A stretch of 64,000 bases of DNA from Rhodobacter sp. Its GTDB lineage: Bacteria > Pseudomonadota > Alphaproteobacteria > Rhodobacterales > Rhodobacteraceae. Position numbers and translations under genes: made by a program. The stretch lies in the NCBI GenBank assembly GCA_016704435.1, contig JADJAB010000013.1, positions 19,866-83,865 of the forward strand, in the 5' to 3' direction. Positions 35,400 through 43,638 of the stretch are shown here, in pieces. The notes beneath the pieces were generated by a model. That model did no database searches. It was given only the letters and a program-made list of their open reading frames with translations, and was not told the DNA's origin. Position 1 is the stretch's first letter. Every line of letters starts with the position of its first letter.

Positions 35400-36278
35400 A
35401 TGGAAGACGAAAGCCATATCGAAGCCCGGATGCGCGCCGCCATGCCGGACCTGACGCGGGCCGAGCGGCAGGCGGCCAGCCATGTGCTGTCGCATTTCCC
35501 GATGTCGGCGCTGGGCTCGATCACCGCCCTGGCGCGGGCGGCCGAGGTGTCCTCGCCCACCATCGTGCGGCTGGTGCAGAAGCTGGGTTTTCGCGGCTAC
35601 ACCGAATACCAGGCATCCCTGCGCGCCGAGGTCGGGCGGTTGCTGACCGCGCCGCTGACCCTGCCGGAAGGCGGGCGCGAGGCCATGATGCATCCGTTGC
35701 AGGCGTTCTCGGTCCAGGTGGTGGCGAACATCGACGCCACCATCTCGCAGATCCCGGCGCGGGTGTTTCTGGCGGTGGCCGAACTGCTGGCCGACACCGG
35801 ACGCAAGGTGGTGGTGATGGGCGGGCGGCTGACCCATGCGCATGGCGACTACTTCGCCACCCTTCTGCGGGTGATCCGGCCGGAGGTGACCTTTCTGGCC
35901 GATGTGCTGACCGACTGGCAGCAGGCGCTGCTGGACCTGCGGGCGGGCGACGTGGCGGTGATCTTCGACATCCGCCGCTATGAACAGAACGCGATGCTGT
36001 TTGCCGAACTGGCGGCCGAGCAGGGCGCCGAGGTGGTGCTGGTGACCGACCGCTGGCTGTCGCCCGCCGCCGCCCATGCGCGCCATGTGCTGGCCTGCCA
36101 TGTCGAGGTGCCGGCAGCCTGGGACAGCACCTCGACCATCCTGGTGGTGATCGAGGCGCTGCTGGCGCAGGTGCAGGGCCGGCTGGCCGACCAGGTGCAG
36201 GGCCGGCTGAACCGACTGGAGGACTACTTCGCCCGCACCCGCGTGTTCCGCGCGCCGAAAGTGGGCGGCAAGGGCTAG
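35400..36278 (+). CDS. MurR/RpiR-family transcriptional regulator
   Basis: A 292-residue regulator with an N-terminal HTH_6 domain (TRAERQAASHVLSHFPMSALGSITALARAAEVSSPTIVRLVQKLGF, residues 19-63) and a C-terminal SIS ligand domain (GRKVVVMGGRLTHAHGDYFATLLRVIRPE). The ATG at 35400 follows AGGAGG. It is transcribed away from dctQ and probably represses or activates the TRAP/catabolic operon in response to a phosphorylated or acidic metabolite. A short internal direct repeat encodes QVQGRL twice near the C-terminus. Confidence 0.88.
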   Translation: MEDESHIEARMRAAMPDLTRAERQAASHVLSHFPMSALGSITALARAAEVSSPTIVRLVQKLGFRGYTEYQASLRAEVGRLLTAPLTLPEGGREAMMHPLQAFSVQVVANIDATISQIPARVFLAVAELLADTGRKVVVMGGRLTHAHGDYFATLLRVIRPEVTFLADVLTDWQQALLDLRAGDVAVIFDIRRYEQNAMLFAELAAEQGAEVVLVTDRWLSPAAAHARHVLACHVEVPAAWDSTSTILVVIEALLAQVQGRLADQVQGRLNRLEDYFARTRVFRAPKVGGKG

Positions 36279-37177
36279 TGCGGCAGGACGGCGGGCGGGG
36301 CGGCGCGCGGCACTGCGCGCGCCCGACTTCCGGCCAGCGCGTTCAGCACCACGGCAGCCAGCACCACCGCGCCGCCGGCAAAGGTGGCCGCAGAGGCGGT
36401 CTCGGACAGGACCAGCCAGACCCAGACCGGGGCCAGCATCACCTCGACCATCGACAGAAGCGTGGCCTCCGCCGCCGGGATGACCCGGCTGCCCAGCGTG
36501 TAGAGTATCATCCCCACCGCAAGGATCACCGCGCCCATGGCGGCGGAAATGGCGATGTCCTGCGCCGGCGGCAGGAAGGGCGTGCCGCTGGCCGTCAGAA
36601 TCCCGCCCGCCGCCAGAACCGAAAACACGCAGCCCAGAAAGCTGACCGGCATCGTCTCGGACCGGTTGCCGGGGCGCAGCGCCACGGTGAAGGCCGCAAA
36701 GCCGAAGGCCGAGGCCAGCGCCGCCAGGTTGCCCGACAGCGCGCCCGCCGCCAGCCCCTCACGCACCATGATGAACATGCCTGCGCCGGCCAGCGCGATG
36801 GCGGCCCAGGTCGCCGGGCGCACGACTTCACGCAGGATCAGCCAGCCCAGCAGCGCGGCCAGAAACGGCGATGCCGAGAACAGGAAGACCGCATTGGCCA
36901 CCTTGGTCGACTGGATCGCATAGATCGCGCCGGAAAACGCCGCGACCAGCGACAGCCCGCCGATCACCCCCGCCCATCCGGTGCCGCGGATGCGCGCCAG
37001 CGCAGCGCCCTGCGAGCGGATGGTGATCCACAGCCCCAGCACCGGAATGGCCCCGGCTGACCGCCAGAGCAGCACCTGCCAGGTGTCCGCCGCCTCGATC
37101 AGGCGGATGGCAAGCCCCATCAGCGACCACAGCGCCGCCGCCACCACCACGCAAAGAACGCCCGACCGATAGGTCAT
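36275..37177 (-). CDS. EamA/DMT-family transporter
   Basis: A 300-residue ten-helix drug/metabolite transporter made of two EamA halves (WSLMGLAIRLIEAADTWQVLLWRS... and MGAVILAVGMILYTLGSRVIPAAEATLLSMVEVMLAPVWVWL). Family members export amino acids or small metabolites. The ATG at 37177 starts the first helix. Its TAG shares the palindrome CTAG with the rpiR stop, so the two convergent genes overlap by 4 bases. Substrate unknown. Confidence 0.85.
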   Translation of the reverse strand: MTYRSGVLCVVVAAALWSLMGLAIRLIEAADTWQVLLWRSAGAIPVLGLWITIRSQGAALARIRGTGWAGVIGGLSLVAAFSGAIYAIQSTKVANAVFLFSASPFLAALLGWLILREVVRPATWAAIALAGAGMFIMVREGLAAGALSGNLAALASAFGFAAFTVALRPGNRSETMPVSFLGCVFSVLAAGGILTASGTPFLPPAQDIAISAAMGAVILAVGMILYTLGSRVIPAAEATLLSMVEVMLAPVWVWLVLSETASAATFAGGAVVLAAVVLNALAGSRARAVPRAAPPAVLPH

Positions 37178-37250
37178 GCCGGGCAGGCTAGGGGGGGCCG
37201 CAGGCGGGCTTTCTGTCCTGTAACCGACCCGGCAGTGGCGCGTTTTCGCT

Positions 37251-38180
37251 TCAGTAGCCGCGGGTCCGGTCGACACGGTGCAGCAGCGGCTCCCCGGCCT
37301 CGCCGCGGCGGATGTTCTCGGCGATCACCCTGGCGGCCGAAGTGGCGCGGGTGTCGGCGGCGATATGCGGGGTGACGGTGATGCCGGGGTGCGACCAGAA
37401 GGGGTGGTCCTGCGGCAGCGGCTCGGCCCGGAACACATCCAGCGTGGCGTGGCCGATCTGGCCCGCATCCAGCGCCGCCAGCAGAGCCGCATCGTCGATC
37501 AGCGCGCCGCGGCCGGGGTTCAGGACGACGGCTCCGCGCGGCATCGCGGCGAAGGCGCGGGCGTTCAGCAGGTTCTCGGTCTCGGGCGTCTTCGGCAACA
37601 GGGTGACGACGATTTCCGCCTTCGCCAGCACACGCAGCAGGCCGTCGGCGCCGTGGTCGGTGGCAAGGCCGGGGATCACTTTTTCACTGCGGCTCCACCC
37701 CGTCACCGGAAAGTTCAGCGCCTGCAGCGCGCGGGCGGCGGCCAGACCCAGCGCACCAAGGCCCAGCATCGCCACCGGCCTTTCGCGGGCCAGCGGCGGG
37801 CAGGTCGGGTCCCAGACGCGGCCGGGGTTCACGATATGGCGGTCCATCCCCAGATGGTGGCGCAAGGCGTGGCCGACGACCCATTCCACCATGCCTTCGG
37901 TCAGCCAGGGATCGACCATCCGGCACAGCGGTTGCGTCAGCGTCGGGTTGCCGACGATCCGCTCCACCCCCGCCCAAAGCGACAGCACGGCCTTGCAGCG
38001 GGTGAAGGGGCCGAAATCCTGCAACGGGGCCGAAGGCGCATGGATGATGTAGTCGATGGCTTCAGGGTCGGGTGCCTCGGTCACCACCTCGGCCACGACG
38101 CCGACCTCGGCCAGGGCGCGGGGCAGGGTGTCGCGGTACTCGTCCCAAAGCGCGGGGGCGGCAAAGAGGATGCGGGTCAT
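37251..38180 (-). CDS. ghrA: glyoxylate/hydroxypyruvate reductase A-type dehydrogenase
   Basis: A 309-residue D-2-hydroxyacid dehydrogenase of the GhrA group. The NADP-binding motif is VAMLGLGALGLAAARALQ and the next segment GWSRSEK favours NADPH; the catalytic Arg is in NPGRGALIDD, Glu in DVFRAEPLPQDHPFW, His in TPHIAADT. A serine in VTGWSRS and the short N-terminal domain fit GhrA rather than GhrB. ATG at 38180 behind GGAAAGGCCCG. It is the second glyoxylate reductase type in the window (see 24177-25163). Confidence 0.87.
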   Translation of the reverse strand: MTRILFAAPALWDEYRDTLPRALAEVGVVAEVVTEAPDPEAIDYIIHAPSAPLQDFGPFTRCKAVLSLWAGVERIVGNPTLTQPLCRMVDPWLTEGMVEWVVGHALRHHLGMDRHIVNPGRVWDPTCPPLARERPVAMLGLGALGLAAARALQALNFPVTGWSRSEKVIPGLATDHGADGLLRVLAKAEIVVTLLPKTPETENLLNARAFAAMPRGAVVLNPGRGALIDDAALLAALDAGQIGHATLDVFRAEPLPQDHPFWSHPGITVTPHIAADTRATSAARVIAENIRRGEAGEPLLHRVDRTRGY

Positions 38181-38269
38181 GACGGGCCTTTCCAGTTGCC
38201 CGTCAGGGATAGGGCGGCAGGGCGGGCAGAGTCCAGCCATTGCGCCTGCCGGACCTGACGCTCAGGCAG

Positions 38270-38587
38270 TCAGCCCGCGCAACGGGACTCGGCCATGGTG
38301 CCGAATGCCTTGTAGCGGTCCCAGAACGCATCGTCCGACGCGCTTTGCGAGATCCAGACCCGATGCGCCAGGTCGGGGTCGCGAAAGAACTTGGCCGCCC
38401 GGCGCTGGTCGGAACCGCGCAACGTCATGTCGGCAACCTGCTGGATGCAGCCGCACAACGCCCGGTTCGCCGCCTCGCGGCCTGACCGCAGGCAGGCGGT
38501 TTCGATCGCACCCGCGCTTGCAGGCGCCGACGACAGGGGAATGACAATGGCGGCCATGGCTGCCAACAGGATCGGTTTCTTCATCAT
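38270..38587 (-). CDS. small exported conserved protein
   Basis: A ~105-residue protein with a signal peptide (MMKKPILLAAMAAIVIPLSSAPASA) and a conserved mature part, GAIETACLRSGREAANRALCGCIQQVADMTLRGSDQRRAAKFFRDPDLAHRVWIS...DAFWDRYKAFGTMAESRC. Homologues in Rhodobacterales carry the doubtful label arginine transporter; nothing visible supports transport. Four conserved cysteines suggest disulfides in the periplasm. The ATG pair at 38587/38584 follows GAGGCAG. Confidence 0.7.
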   Translation of the reverse strand: MMKKPILLAAMAAIVIPLSSAPASAGAIETACLRSGREAANRALCGCIQQVADMTLRGSDQRRAAKFFRDPDLAHRVWISQSASDDAFWDRYKAFGTMAESRCAG

Positions 38588-38759
38588 CTGCCTCATTGCC
38601 GGCTGCGGGGTCACCCTCCGCCCACGGTCATTTTTCTAGCCTCATCATGCCGATTCGAAGAGAAAAATTCAATGCCGCACTGCGGCTGGGCAGGGGATTG
38701 CCGAAAACCGCAAGGGATGGGAGTGTGGGGCGCGGAACCCACCAGATGAAGGGAAAGCC

Positions 38760-39398
38760 ATGGTCACCGAGACCGGGCGCGATACCCGGCGCGAGGCCAG
38801 GCGCCGCCAGATCGCCGAGGCCGCCTTGCGGGTTCTGTCGCGCGAAGGCCATGCCAGGCTGACCGCCCGCAAGGTCGCGGCAGAGGCCGGGCTTGCCCTG
38901 GGCCACATCACCTACAACTTCGCCGCGATGGACGAGGTTCTGGCCGAAGCCTACCGCCTGGCCTCGGAGCAGTTGCGCACCGCCACGGCCGCCGCGCTGC
39001 AAGGCAAGGGCAGCCCGCGCGACCGCATCGGGGCCTTCCTGCGCGCGGGTTTCGCGCCAGGGTTCCTGACCGCCGACCACCTGCGCCTGCGCGTTGACCT
39101 TTGGGCCGCCGCCCTCTGGCACCCCGGCATCGCCGCGACCGAGCGCGCGCTTTACGCCCGCTACCGCGCCGCACTTCTGGACCTGCTGGCCGAACTGGGC
39201 GGCACCGAAGAGGCGCGGGCCGAGGTGGCCGATACCGTGATGGCGGCACTGGACGGGCTTTGGGCCGACTACGCCCGCCGGCAGGACGCGGCGGCGGTCC
39301 AGCGCGGGCTGAAGGGCTGCGAAGACCTTATCCGCCTGCGGCTTGCGCCAGAAGAAAGCGGCGCACGTCCGGCAGCACCCGGTCCGTCGCCTCGATGA
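38760..39398 (+). CDS. TetR/BetI-like transcriptional regulator
   Basis: A 212-residue regulator. The helix-turn-helix is LTARKVAAEAGLALGHITYNFAAMDEVLAEAY (residues ~36-67) with a BetI-like C-terminal domain (LRLRVDLWAAALWHPGIAATERALYARYRAALLDLLAELG). The GATGAAGGGAAAGCC before the ATG gives a good ribosome binding site. Its 3' end overlaps the convergent hydrolase gene by 71 bases. It likely controls the neighbouring LLM/tautomerase/hydrolase operon; ligand unknown. Confidence 0.85.
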   Translation: MVTETGRDTRREARRRQIAEAALRVLSREGHARLTARKVAAEAGLALGHITYNFAAMDEVLAEAYRLASEQLRTATAAALQGKGSPRDRIGAFLRAGFAPGFLTADHLRLRVDLWAAALWHPGIAATERALYARYRAALLDLLAELGGTEEARAEVADTVMAALDGLWADYARRQDAAAVQRGLKGCEDLIRLRLAPEESGARPAAPGPSPR

Positions 39399-40101
39399 GG
39401 ATCGCATGCTTCAGGCCGTCAAGGATCACCAGCTCCGACCCCGGCAGGGCGGCATGAATCGCGCGGTTCAGGCGGGGGTTGCAGCCGCCGTCCAGTTCCC
39501 CGGTGATGATCTGGGCGGGGGCCTTCACCTCGTGCAGCCAGGGCGCCATCTCGGTTGTCGCATAGATGTCGAAGACGTTCAGAAACACCTCCGCGTCCGT
39601 CTCCGTCACCTGTGTCTTGCGCCAGTCGATCACCTCCGGCCGGGCGGCGCAGAACTCATCGGTGAACCAGCGCGCGGTCAGCGTGTCCAGCACCGGGCCG
39701 ATGCCCCGCTCACGCATGGCCGCGACCACCGCGCGGACCTTGGCACTGTCATCTTCGGTGCGGAAGGCAGCCGTCGACCAAAGGCCCAGGCTCAGCACCC
39801 TTTCGGGGTAGCGAAGCGCATAGCGCGGGCCGATCATGCCGCCCAGCGAATGCCCGGCGAAATGCGCCCTTTCCACCCCCAGCCGCGCCCGCAATTCCTC
39901 CAGGTCGTCGACCAGATCATCCAGCCCGAACCGGCCATCCGGCAAGGGCGACAACCCGTGCCCGCGCAGATCGTAGGTGATGCAGGTGAAGCGGTCCTTC
40001 AGCCCCGCGACCATGCCGTCGAAGGTCGCCCGCCGCGCGCCGATGCCGTGGATCAGGACCAGCGCCGGGCCATCGCCCGCGACCGAAAAGGCTGACCGCA
40101 A
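39328..40101 (-). CDS. alpha/beta hydrolase (3-oxoadipate enol-lactonase-like)
   Basis: A ~257-residue alpha/beta hydrolase. The oxyanion segment is LVLIHGIGARRATFDG, the nucleophile elbow FAGHSLGGMIG (Ser), the acid in ITGELDGGCNP and the catalytic His in LDGLKHAILIE. The nearest family I recognise is PcaD/RutD-like. The only start near the conserved N-terminus is a TTG at 40101, 4 bases after the tautomerase stop, so it is coupled. The 3' end overlaps the convergent TetR gene. Confidence 0.82.
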   Translation of the reverse strand: MRSAFSVAGDGPALVLIHGIGARRATFDGMVAGLKDRFTCITYDLRGHGLSPLPDGRFGLDDLVDDLEELRARLGVERAHFAGHSLGGMIGPRYALRYPERVLSLGLWSTAAFRTEDDSAKVRAVVAAMRERGIGPVLDTLTARWFTDEFCAARPEVIDWRKTQVTETDAEVFLNVFDIYATTEMAPWLHEVKAPAQIITGELDGGCNPRLNRAIHAALPGSELVILDGLKHAILIEATDRVLPDVRRFLLAQAAGG

Positions 40102-40105
40102 GGCC

Positions 40106-40297
40106 CTAGACCTTCGGGTCCGAGGCCAGCCGCCCGGCGGTGGCCCAGTCGCTTTTCGACACATCGGTGAACACCACCGTCACCATCTGCGGCGTGCCCC
40201 CGCAGGTGTCGCACCAGGCCCTGGTCACCGCCTCGGCGCAGGCGCGCTTCTGATCTGTGTTGCGGCCTTCGAACATTTCTATACGGATGATAGGCAT
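40106..40297 (-). CDS. 4-oxalocrotonate tautomerase family protein
   Basis: A 63-residue tautomerase. Pro1 after Met removal is the general base (MPIIRIEMFEGRNTDQKRACAEAVTRAW), and an Arg lies in the usual helix position. Family members isomerise enols of oxo-acids in aromatic or heterocycle degradation. It lies between an LLM monooxygenase and an alpha/beta hydrolase, consistent with a short ring- or lactone-degradation cluster. Usual length. Confidence 0.85.
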   Translation of the reverse strand: MPIIRIEMFEGRNTDQKRACAEAVTRAWCDTCGGTPQMVTVVFTDVSKSDWATAGRLASDPKV

Positions 40298-40321
40298 CTG
40301 ACCCCCTTGGATTTGAACAAA

Positions 40322-41347
40322 TCATGCAACGCGGCGGCGCAGCGGCAGAAGATGCGGCATTACCTCTGCGCCGAACATCGACATCATCTCCAGCGTCTCC
40401 TGTTGCGGCTGGCCGAAGATCGAGGTCACGATGACCTCGTCGATCCCCATTTCGGCATAGCCCGCCAGCCGGTCGATCATCTCGTCGCGCTGGCAGATCA
40501 CGATATTGGCCCCCAGTTCCTGTGCCGTCTGGCTGCGGGGCAAGGGGCGGATGATCCCGGCATCGACGATCCCCGGCCCGCCGAAGACATTGTCGAAGCT
40601 GGCGTAATAGCGGTGCGCCACTTCGACCATCCGCTGCCGCTCGGCCTCGGACCGCACAAGGAACACCCCGCGCTGCAGCGACAGCCGGTTGGTCGGGGCA
40701 GGGTGCTGCGCACGGCCGCGATGAAAGGCTGCGACCTGCCCCTCCAGCACGCCATGGGTGGCCGACAGCGGCGTCGTCTGCACATGGTAGTTCTTCGCCG
40801 CCGCCGCCTCGATCCCCGGCGGCGCCATCACCCCCAGCATCAAGGGCACCGGGTCTTCGGGGCGCGGCATGATGGTCAGCGCGTCAAAGCGGTAATGCCG
40901 GCCGTCCCATTCCACCTCCTCGCGGGTCAGCAGCGCCTCCAGCACCGCCAGCGATTCCTCGAACCGCTCTCTGGTTTCCTCCATCGGCACTCCGATCCGC
41001 CCGGTCTCGAAGCCGAAGGCGCCCTTGCCGACGCCCAGCATCAGCCGCCCGTCGCACAAGGCCTGCGCCTGCACCACCTCGCCGGCAAAGACCCGCATGT
41101 CGCGCAGGGGAAGCTGGCAGATCGAGGTCATCAGCGCCAGCCGCGAGGTCCGCGCCGCGATCGCCACCGCCATCTGCAAGGGCGAGGGCACCAGCAGGAT
41201 ATTGACCAGATGATGTTCCGGGATCGCCACGCCGCGATAACCGCAGGCCTCGGCATGCACCGCCTGGGCCAGAGTGTCGGCATAAAGCCGTTTGCCGCCG
41301 GTCTTCGGGTCCAGCATGTGGCTGGACAGGAAATGCACGAAATCCAT
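40322..41347 (-). CDS. LLM class flavin-dependent oxidoreductase
   Basis: A 341-residue luciferase-like TIM-barrel monooxygenase (MDFVHFLSSHMLDPKTGG...GYRGVAIPEHHLVNILLVPSPLQMAVAIAARTSRLALMTSICQLPLRDMRVFAGEVVQ), with GRLMLGVGKGAFGFE typical of the family. It uses reduced flavin and O2. ATG at 41347 with GGGGAG 6 bases upstream. First gene of the leftward LLM-tautomerase-hydrolase group; the gap of 24 bases to the tautomerase indicates one transcript. Substrate unknown. Confidence 0.87.
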   Translation of the reverse strand: MDFVHFLSSHMLDPKTGGKRLYADTLAQAVHAEACGYRGVAIPEHHLVNILLVPSPLQMAVAIAARTSRLALMTSICQLPLRDMRVFAGEVVQAQALCDGRLMLGVGKGAFGFETGRIGVPMEETRERFEESLAVLEALLTREEVEWDGRHYRFDALTIMPRPEDPVPLMLGVMAPPGIEAAAAKNYHVQTTPLSATHGVLEGQVAAFHRGRAQHPAPTNRLSLQRGVFLVRSEAERQRMVEVAHRYYASFDNVFGGPGIVDAGIIRPLPRSQTAQELGANIVICQRDEMIDRLAGYAEMGIDEVIVTSIFGQPQQETLEMMSMFGAEVMPHLLPLRRRVA

Positions 41348-41717
41348 TGCGGCTCCCCGACGGTTTGCACGCATCCTGTACAGGCGTACGAAACCCGTCA
41401 AGCGCTGTCGGGCGGCCAGCAGATGCATTCATCTGCGCTTGCCTGATGTCCGACCCCGGCGTTGCGCCGATGGCCGGGGCGTTCCCGATCCAGTGCCGGT
41501 TGACCGTGCTTGTCGGCATGGCACTCTGCCCCGGGATGCGAAAACCCCGGTCTGGCAGGACCCGGATCGTGCATGCGCCATGGCAGTGCTGCGGCGAGCG
41601 CTGGTCAATGTATTGTTATAAATAATAAAAAGGCAGTAACGATTCGCTTCCGGCGCGGAAACGATGGAGGCGAGGCGTTGGCGAAAATCCCCCTCCGGTT
41701 GTATTGGCTTTGCGCGG
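41348..41717. other. 370-base intergenic region with a local AT-rich patch
   Basis: No gene is seen. A markedly AT-rich tract (TTGTTATAAATAATAAAAAG, about 41612-41632) stands out from the surrounding GC-rich sequence and could be a promoter, though both flanking genes are leftward and the one starting here lies at 41347. A similar tract (ATACAAGTAATTAACAATAA) lies at 42939-42958 upstream of nothing obvious. Confidence 0.4.
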
Positions 41718-42041
41718 CTATCGGCCCGATGGTGGCGTCTGCCAATAGTCCAAGGTCCAGAACGGCGTGCCGCCAAGCGAGATCTCGGGCGTGGTCTGCC
41801 AGCCGCCTGCCGCCACGCCGCCGCAGCCCGGCAGGCAGGCGGGATCCTCGCCCCAGCCGGCATAGGCGGCGCGCAGCGCGGTGTCGACCATTGCCAGATC
41901 GGGGCCGGGCAGCGCCGTCGCGTCCAGCCGCGCGCGCACCACGGCCACCTTGTCCGCCGGCACCTTCAGCCGCAGGACGGGGCCGCGAAAGGTCAGGTCG
42001 GGCAGGGCGCGCATCGCGCCATCCGCGTCGAACATCGTCAT
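41718..42041 (-). CDS. hypothetical protein
   Basis: A 107-residue protein (MTMFDADGAMRALPDLTFRGPVLRLKVPADKVAVVRARLDATALPGPDLAMVDTAL...) ending in a Trp/Pro-rich tail (FWTLDYWQTPPSGR). No family is recognised. The ATG at 42041 overlaps the restored stop of the upstream membrane protein as ATGA and has GAGGGC before it, so the two genes form a coupled pair. No signal peptide; two cysteines lie close together (ACLPGCGG). Confidence 0.55.
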   Translation of the reverse strand: MTMFDADGAMRALPDLTFRGPVLRLKVPADKVAVVRARLDATALPGPDLAMVDTALRAAYAGWGEDPACLPGCGGVAAGGWQTTPEISLGGTPFWTLDYWQTPPSGR

Positions 42042-42822
42042 GCCGCCCTCAGTGCCCAGAGCGGCATCGGAGCGGTGTTCAGGACGGCCTCGACCTGCCC
42101 GCCGGTATCGGCGACCAGTTGCCGGCAAGGCGCGTCAGCTCTGCCTCGCGCGCCGGGTCTTCGTCATTGGCGCCGAACACCGGCGCATGAACCAGCACCT
42201 CGTCCGGCAAGCGGATCACCATCAGCCTCAGCCCGTCATCGCCGGGCAGGGGCTGCAGATCCTGCGGCCGCGAGAACCATTGCGACGGGTCGGCCTCCAC
42301 GGCCCGGTAGGCCGCCAGATAGGTGGCGAAATCGTCATGGGTCTCGCGGTGGAACACCACCTCCGGCCCCAGTGCATCGCCCATGCCGCGCAGGGCCCCC
42401 AGGCCCCAGATCGCGGCGCCGTCGGTCGGCCAGTTGATGCAGCCCACGCTGAGACAGTCGAAACTCTGCTGCGGGATGCCCGCCCTGAAGGATGTTCCGA
42501 TGGCCTGTGACGGCGCCATGCCCATCGTTCCCAGCACCACCGCGCCGATGATGTTGCCGGCGTCGGTGGTGTCGGTATACCAAAGCGCCGCGCGGTGCCT
42601 GTCCAGCGCCGCGCCGGCGATCAGGCGCGGCACGTCGCCGGTGACGAAGGGCATCACGATCACCGCATCCGGCGCGCCCGCCAGCATCTGCACCCGCGCG
42701 TTTTCCGGCGTGGCCGGGGCAAGCGCGCTTTCGACCGGTCGGATGATCATGACATAGAAGGTCACGAACACCGCCAGCGCCAGCGCCGCCAGCACGGCAA
42801 GGGCAAGCATCACCACGCGCAT
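42038..42822 (-). CDS. membrane-anchored hypothetical protein, one-base frameshift near its end
   Basis: One N-terminal membrane helix (MRVVMLALAVLAALALAVFVTFYVMIIRP) is followed by a periplasmic domain containing SFDCLSVGCINW and VVFHRETHDDFATYLAAYRAVEADPSQWF. The family is not recognised. The frame from 42822 ends at 42079, but adding one base near 42115 restores LVADTGGQVEAVLNTAPMPLWALRAA and a stop overlapping the next ATG as ATGA. The total of 785 bases is one short of a codon multiple. The neat operon overlap is strong evidence that the indel is an error or very recent. Confidence 0.6.
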
Positions 42823-42981
42823 ATTGCCCCGGTCTCCGCCGTTGTTCCCGGCCGAAGGCTAGGCCGCGGTCCGGTCCCGCGCAAGGCTCGCCAGGGCCAT
42901 GGCTCCGGCCCGCACTTAAGAGATCACTCGAAGAACGGCATACAAGTAATTAACAATAAAATCATTTATGGATTCTCGGTG

Positions 42982-43638
42982 CTACTCTGCCCACATCCGC
43001 AGCAGGTTCGACCGCAGCTGCGCCAGACGGTCCAGCTGGCCGTCCTCGGCGCCCCGCGCCTGTTCCACGCCAATCGCCTGGTCCAGGTCGAACAGCATCT
43101 CGCGCTGGCGCGGGTCGCGCAGCCAGCTGGTCACCCAGCCCACCACGGCGAACCGCGTGCCTTCGGTCACCGGCTCCACCCGGTGCAGCGTGTCGGACGG
43201 ATAGAGCACCACCTCGCCCGCGTTCAGCCGGATCAGCCGGTCCTCGGCGCGCTCCTGCACCACCAGCCCGCCGCCCCGATAGCTCGCCGGGTCCGACAGG
43301 AACAGGGTGAACGACAGGTCGGTGCGCCCGCCCGGCATCAGCGCGTCATCGACATGGCTGCCATAGGCCTGCCCGCCCTCATAGCGCGACACCAGAAGCC
43401 GCGCGAAGCCCTTGGGCCGCGCCGCCGAGGTGAAGGTGCCAGAGGCCATCAGCCCCGCCTGCACCCGCGCCGTCACCGCGTCGCGCGCCGCCCCCTGCCT
43501 TGCCTGGGCATTGCGCTTGACGCGACCCGCGATGGCCCCGGCGGTGCGGCGGCCGTCCTCATAGTCCAGCGCCGCCACCGCCTCTTGCAGCGCCAGCAGG
43601 GCGGCGGCGTCAAGAACCCCGGTCAGGATGTGGAACAT
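42982..43638 (-). CDS. PKHD-type Fe(II)/2-oxoglutarate dioxygenase (PiuC/YbiX-like)
   Basis: A 218-residue double-stranded beta-helix dioxygenase. The iron ligands are H and D in YGSHVDDALM and a distal H in SDTLHRVEPVTEGTRFA, with the 2-oxoglutarate arginine (R in GTRFAVVGW). It starts LTGVLDAAALLALQEAV as PiuC does. These proteins are usually iron-regulated and sit near siderophore-uptake genes. The ATG overlaps the stop of the preceding exported-protein gene (TGATG). Target protein or peptide unknown. Confidence 0.87.
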   Translation of the reverse strand: MFHILTGVLDAAALLALQEAVAALDYEDGRRTAGAIAGRVKRNAQARQGAARDAVTARVQAGLMASGTFTSAARPKGFARLLVSRYEGGQAYGSHVDDALMPGGRTDLSFTLFLSDPASYRGGGLVVQERAEDRLIRLNAGEVVLYPSDTLHRVEPVTEGTRFAVVGWVTSWLRDPRQREMLFDLDQAIGVEQARGAEDGQLDRLAQLRSNLLRMWAE

